Shown: one piece after another, positions 59,861 to 64,000 of the stretch
How the letters are laid out: every line of letters begins with the position of its first letter
Position numbering within the stretch: the stretch's first letter is position 1
Assembly: GCA_948146395.1 (NCBI GenBank)
Contig: OX411558.1
Coordinates: 36,344,850-36,408,849, forward strand
Source of the DNA: Fragum whitleyi
Taxonomy: Eukaryota > Mollusca > Bivalvia > Cardiida > Cardiidae
Length of the DNA: 64,000 bases
Reading direction: 5' to 3'
Made by a program: the position numbers and the translations under genes
Notes under the pieces: generated by a model
The model's database searches: none
The model's input: only the letters and a program-made list of their open reading frames with translations
What the model was told of the DNA's origin: nothing

Positions 59861-60268
59861 GATCTCCATACCTCAAGTTTTCTTAGAAAACAGACAAGCC
59901 AAAAAAGGCAATCACTTTACCATCATGTGTAATTCATTGTGCATTGAAATAAAGTACTCCTTAGTGTATTTAAGCCGGGTGTGTATGCTAAAGTAGGGCC
60001 ATTATTGTTGTTAAAATCTTTAAAATCTAGATAGGTATTGTTTGCAAAAAATATTTTTATAAGAAAAATACATTATTCATTGATGATAACAAAATAATTT
60101 GCGGTCTACTTTGATGCATTGCATCAAAATTTTGTCTTGTGTATCCTTTTCTATGGTTTGGGGCTCTGGTCAATTGTGATGGTGTTTAGATTACTCGTGA
60201 CACTTGTATACTAGTCACTATGCTGCAGGTTATGTTGCAAGGTTCCCAATAGGCCATTTTGAGAGTAT

Positions 60269-60490
60269 TTGATTTGGATTTGTGTTTAACGGCGGTTTTA
60301 ACAATCTTTCAGTCACGCAACATCATCATCCGCTTATTTGTGTACTTCCTGCGTATCACCAGTACTAGGCTCGGGATCTTCTTTTCTTTTCATGGAACAC
60401 AACCAAATGACCAGTGGAGCGGCCGGATTCGAACCTTCGATTTTTCCCCTTTTACAAGTCCTCTGCCCTAACGACTGAGCCATGCAGACC
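60269..60490 (-). mobile_element. tRNA-headed SINE, family 4, with perfect 15-bp target duplication
   Basis: CCATTTTGAGAGTAT at 60254-60268 and 60491-60505. Minus strand: GGTCTGCATGGCTCAGTCGT (A box), GACTTGTAAAAGG around a TGT anticodon position, GGTTCGAATCC (B box), tail GCCGTTAAACACAAATCC. 222 bp; head most like a tRNA-Thr. Confidence 0.93.
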
Positions 60491-60774
60491 CCATTTTGAG
60501 AGTATACATGCATGCATATAGATAATCGTTGACTTGTAAATGGGGCAAGTTTTGAAGAGTAATACAACCATATTTCAAAGTAAATAAAACGAAGAATCAA
60601 CGCATACATTAAATGCTAATTAAGATTAGTTCAAACTATAAATTCAAAAAGAATAATCCGAATATCAAACACTATTATGTAACCAACATATAAAGTGTGT
60701 ACAAAATATTCATAATGAGAACAAACAAAAAAGGCTGTTCATATGACATCTGCCCTGCTATGATGATGACAAAA

Positions 60775-60890
60775 TATTTGCAAACGTTTAGGAATGAAGC
60801 CAAGCTTTGCACGTGTAATAACGTGCAAAGCGGACTATCATTTCATAAACGTTTTGCGAGCGTTTTCTTCTTCGACGCAGTCCTAACTGA
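60775..60890. repeat. Family D palindromic element, diverged
   Basis: GCAAACGTTTAGGAATGAAG, CCAAGCTTTGCACGTG, ACGTGCAAAGCGGACTATC and TAAACGTTTTGCGAGCG form the mirrored core. Confidence 0.6.
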
Positions 60891-61220
60891 TAACCATGCT
60901 AGGAATCAATAGAAATTCAAATATATTTGGGTCTAATGGCCTCATTAGCCTGGCTTCCAGGCTGTCAGTTAGTGTTACATTTGTAAATAAGGTACCCCAG
61001 TCATGTTTTACTATTTCAAATTACCCCTCCATATTCTCTAAAACTAACACCACTGGTCGGCCAGTCAGAGAAATATAAGCTGATAAGAAAATATATTTTC
61101 TCTAGTTGAATTGCTCATTTCACAATAACTCAGATCAGTTGGATTGGAGCCAGTCTATGGCCTAATGCGCGATGCCCGAGACTGTTATTCTTTACGGCTG
61201 CAAGGGAACATCACTGCGCA

Positions 61221-61635
61221 TTGTTTATAATATGACCTACGTCGCGGGAGTGAAATAACCCCGTGGAATATTTTTGATATTACATGAGTGTTATTACATT
61301 AGTAGAATATCTATGCGAATGAGCTCAGAGCGAAAAGCAACGCTATCTTTGGCTGCTAAAATGACGCCGTAATGTATATATTGTGACGTCATTTATATAC
61401 TGTGTTATAAGTTACGCGTAAAATTGAAATGTTGAATTTCAAGAATTTTGACGATTTTTCGCAAAAATTTGGATCATATTATAGATCTAAATAGAACATA
61501 ATATTTGTGTTCATAAAATACAGAAATTATCAAATTCGTCATCTAATTCAGATAAAAACTCGGCGCAGCCTCGTCTTAATATCTGTTTATAGATGACTCG
61601 TTAAAAAAACTCGGTTTTCCACGACAACTCTTTCA
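61221..61635. repeat. Family H repeat, copy 2
   Basis: TTGTTTATAATATGACCTAC onward matches 18034-18445, including the ACTCGGCGCAGCCTCG loop of the internal palindrome. Confidence 0.7.
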
Positions 61636-62252
61636 ATATCCTCTATTTGTCAAATGAGTAAAATCATGTAAAATCACATTACCAAATAGACGATGACTGT
61701 TTGTGAAAAAAGTAATGATAATGATATTAAATCAATCTTCAATATTAAACATACACGACAAATAACAAAGGGTTAATTCACGTTTTTGAGGGCATTAACA
61801 TTTTCAAAGACCCGAAAATAGCAATTTGAGGGTCTCTGCAAATGTTAACGATCGAAAAAAGCGAATTGACGTTATTATTGTGTATTAGGAGAAAAGCTAT
61901 ATTATTTATTCAAATACAAATTGCAAATTGGTTCAAAGGAACGCTCTAAGTGAAAGTCAGCGGTTACTTTTTTATGGAATTCAAAGAACTATTAAAAATA
62001 ATGCGACGAATAAAAGTTCCCCGTACATTTATTGGGTTTAATTAATTCTTAACTTGGTAAATCCAATGTTGTCAAACTTTCCTAGAATATTTTTACATTT
62101 ATGTTGTCCTTCAGTTCTGAAAAGGACCACAGCAAAAGTACTAAAAGTATTGATATTCAAGCGAAACACCGTGTAAATGATTGCTTTAGGATATAAGTAA
62201 TCGCAGAGGTTTCATCGTGTACATGGACCTAATCATGGATTACTATCATGTA
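61636..62252. other. No recognisable feature
   Basis: AT-rich; nothing recognised. Confidence 0.5.
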
Positions 62253-62689
62253 CAGTTCAGATCATCGAGATATTGACAAGATGAACGATTTTGCAATGAT
62301 TTTGGAATAAAATTGATTGAGCGTGAGGAGCGAGCTACGATTGAACTTGAAGAGAGGTTATCCAATATCGCTAATTTTGTTCAAGAAGAACAAAGTTAGC
62401 GACATTTATTACCTCCCTTTTATAAAATATGTTCACGTGTTCTATGAAAAGCTTTCTGCGTTTTCATAAACCCACCATATGCTCACAAAATTAAATTATT
62501 TCAGTGAAACCGTTGCTTTTATCTTCCGACTTTTTTTTAATGTAGCTGATTATCTTATCATTTTTGGTGGTTTTGGAACGTTTTTGAATGGTTTGAGTGA
62601 CCTTTTAGAATGAACGAATGGAGTGCAGAGTGAGCGATTTAGAATGGGTTTGATCAGAATGAATGTCAATTTCGTGATGTTAATAACTG
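62253..62689. mobile_element. Family A MITE, last copy
   Basis: CAGTTCAGATCATCGAGATA after TA to TTAATAACTG before TA; 437 bp with an intact central palindrome (62368-62403). Confidence 0.85.
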
Positions 62690-63575
62690 TAAATGTATTT
62701 GTATACATCGTGCCATTGGGCAATTTTGCCGTTTTACCAACTAAAGAAAATGAATTGAAATTGAACTGATTCATTTTTCATTCCTGAATATGCTCACATC
62801 AACCCAACAAAATGTTGTAGAAATTCAAAAATGTTCCCAATTATGTAATTTAACTTCTAAAGCCAATCTTTGGTAGACGTTTGACGCATCTTACGCTGAC
62901 CTTTTGCCGATTGCAAGATAGAATTTTGGCCCAACTCTAGGTTAGATTCAGGAACCAGGAACAGTGTAATATCCATTGAGCTTGTGGAAAGGGGAAACAT
63001 TTTGCTTGACCGAGATTTTCTACATTAGCAAAATCCACTTAACTCATCCGATAGACCCACGCATCATATCATTGATCTATTTTGTCAAACATAATATCTA
63101 TAATCAGTACTACCAGTCCTTTGATTTTATCCTCTGGATTCTATTCAGACACAGTCGATTTTGTAATGGGAACGGAAATGTATGTTTAACCAAGTGAGAA
63201 TATATAAAACTCCATGCCCCCACTGTGACTGCATGAGGTACCGTTTTTCCCGCAAAATTGTTGATGGTTCTTGGTATTTCTTAAAAGAGGAATCGCTCCC
63301 TATTACTTTGTGCATTTGGATTCGGCCCGTTTAAGTTATAATTGACTTATTACATAATTGAATCATTATGATTTTGCATTATATATTTGAGGACGCCTTT
63401 ATTTCCTGAACAGTATTAGAACGAGCTTATTACTGCCAAAGTTGTAGAAGGCTTTGGGGTTAACCGATAAGCCGCTGGATTTATGTTATTCTAAAGGAAG
63501 CACGATTCTGAACAAACATTTCTTCAGAGATAAGATTCTAGTACATGATAGATATTGATATATCGATTGTAGGAA
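62690..63575. other. No recognisable feature
   Basis: AT-rich; nothing recognised before the minisatellite. Confidence 0.5.
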
Positions 63576-63587
63576 AAAACCCCACAG

Positions 63588-63738
63588 GGACAAAACCCCA
63601 CACCCAAAATTTTATACAGTGGACAAAACCCCACACCATCCATTTTTCACAGTGGACAAAACCCCACACCATCCATTTTTCACAGTGGACAAAACCCCAC
63701 AATATCAATTTTTCACAGTGGACAAAACCCCACACTTG
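63588..63738. repeat. 33-bp-period minisatellite, about 4.5 units
   Basis: GGACAAAACCCCACACCATC plus CATTTTTCACAGT repeats with exact 33-base spacing (starts at 63588, 63621, 63654, 63687, 63720). Because 33 is a multiple of three, both strands stay open (QWTKPHTIHFS on +, VWGFVHCEKWM on -). Confidence 0.95.
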
Positions 63739-64000
63739 CACTTTCCAAAATTATTAAAATATGGTTTAAGTGAATGTGTCTGTGTATGTGTGTGAATATG
63801 AAATGAGTGTTAAAACCAGTCATTAAGGACCAATTAGTATCAATTAAAGAACTCATGATTCCCAATCAAAAAAGTTAATTAACTTTGATGTTTGAGGGTG
63901 ACTTGAACATTGGTCTCGTTAATGAATTCATTTAGTAATTAAAGTTGCAATCAGAGTAATTAGATGAAACAATCATTGCTATATAAACCTCACCAAAGTG

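Noticed and set aside
60415..60490. tRNA-Thr gene on the minus strand
   Set aside because: It is the head of a 222-bp SINE bounded by a perfect 15-bp target duplication.
63588..63738. CRISPR-like array of 33-bp repeats
   Set aside because: Units are contiguous with no unique spacers, and the host is an animal.

Overview
The window looks like nuclear DNA from a marine lophotrochozoan, most likely a bivalve mollusc. It is AT-rich and gene-poor, its one gene has GT-AG introns, and it is packed with short non-autonomous DNA transposons (MITEs) and tRNA-headed SINEs. The animal assignment is firm from the Frizzled gene. The bivalve assignment is an inference from the repeat style (SINE bodies, 'TTGCTTTGCAC' and 'AATATGGGCGTGGCAGG' repeats) and was not tested by a search.

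The only protein-coding gene I can support is a complete Frizzled-5/8-type Wnt receptor on the + strand: exon 1 at 41508-41648, exon 2 at 43953-44107, exon 3 at 44642-46154, giving 602 residues. It has a signal peptide, a ten-cysteine Wnt-binding CRD, an unusual acidic Gly-rich linker, seven membrane segments and the KTxxxW Dishevelled motif. Both introns cut the CRD-coding part. The C-terminus resembles the FZD5/8 PDZ ligand but ends in Cys. Intron 1 carries an AAT microsatellite, a 245-bp MITE and an old internal duplication. Intron 2 carries a hairpin element.

The rest is a transposon graveyard. (i) About sixteen copies of a ~435-bp TA-flanked, Tc1/mariner-like MITE (family A) with a central palindrome. 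(ii) ~265-bp elements with a GTGACCCGTCACGCG inverted end (family B). (iii) Elements of 228-246 bp beginning TTAACCCTT (families C and E). (iv) ~110-bp palindromes ending CCTGCGTTCAGG (family D). (v) CATGGAGGTATGAAAC hairpins (family F). (vi) TTAA-flanked piggyBac-like MITEs (family G). (vii) Single elements: a Mutator-like MITE with an 11-bp target repeat at 17289-17732, a 913-bp TIR element at 31048-31960, and a 92-bp palindrome with an 8-bp target duplication at 50191-50282. (viii) Six tRNA-headed SINE copies, three of them with perfect 12-15 bp target-site duplications.

The most striking structure is at 50804-55461, a 4.66-kb foldback element. Its long inverted arms are each built from tandem ~355-bp units marked by ATGGCAGCCA, it is flanked by a TTA duplication, and a family A MITE sits near its centre. 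It is followed by a degenerate ~160-bp tandem array (55497-56650), and the window closes with an exact 33-bp-period minisatellite (63588-63738). I see no rRNA, no functional tRNA gene, no CRISPR, and no transposase or reverse transcriptase coding region.
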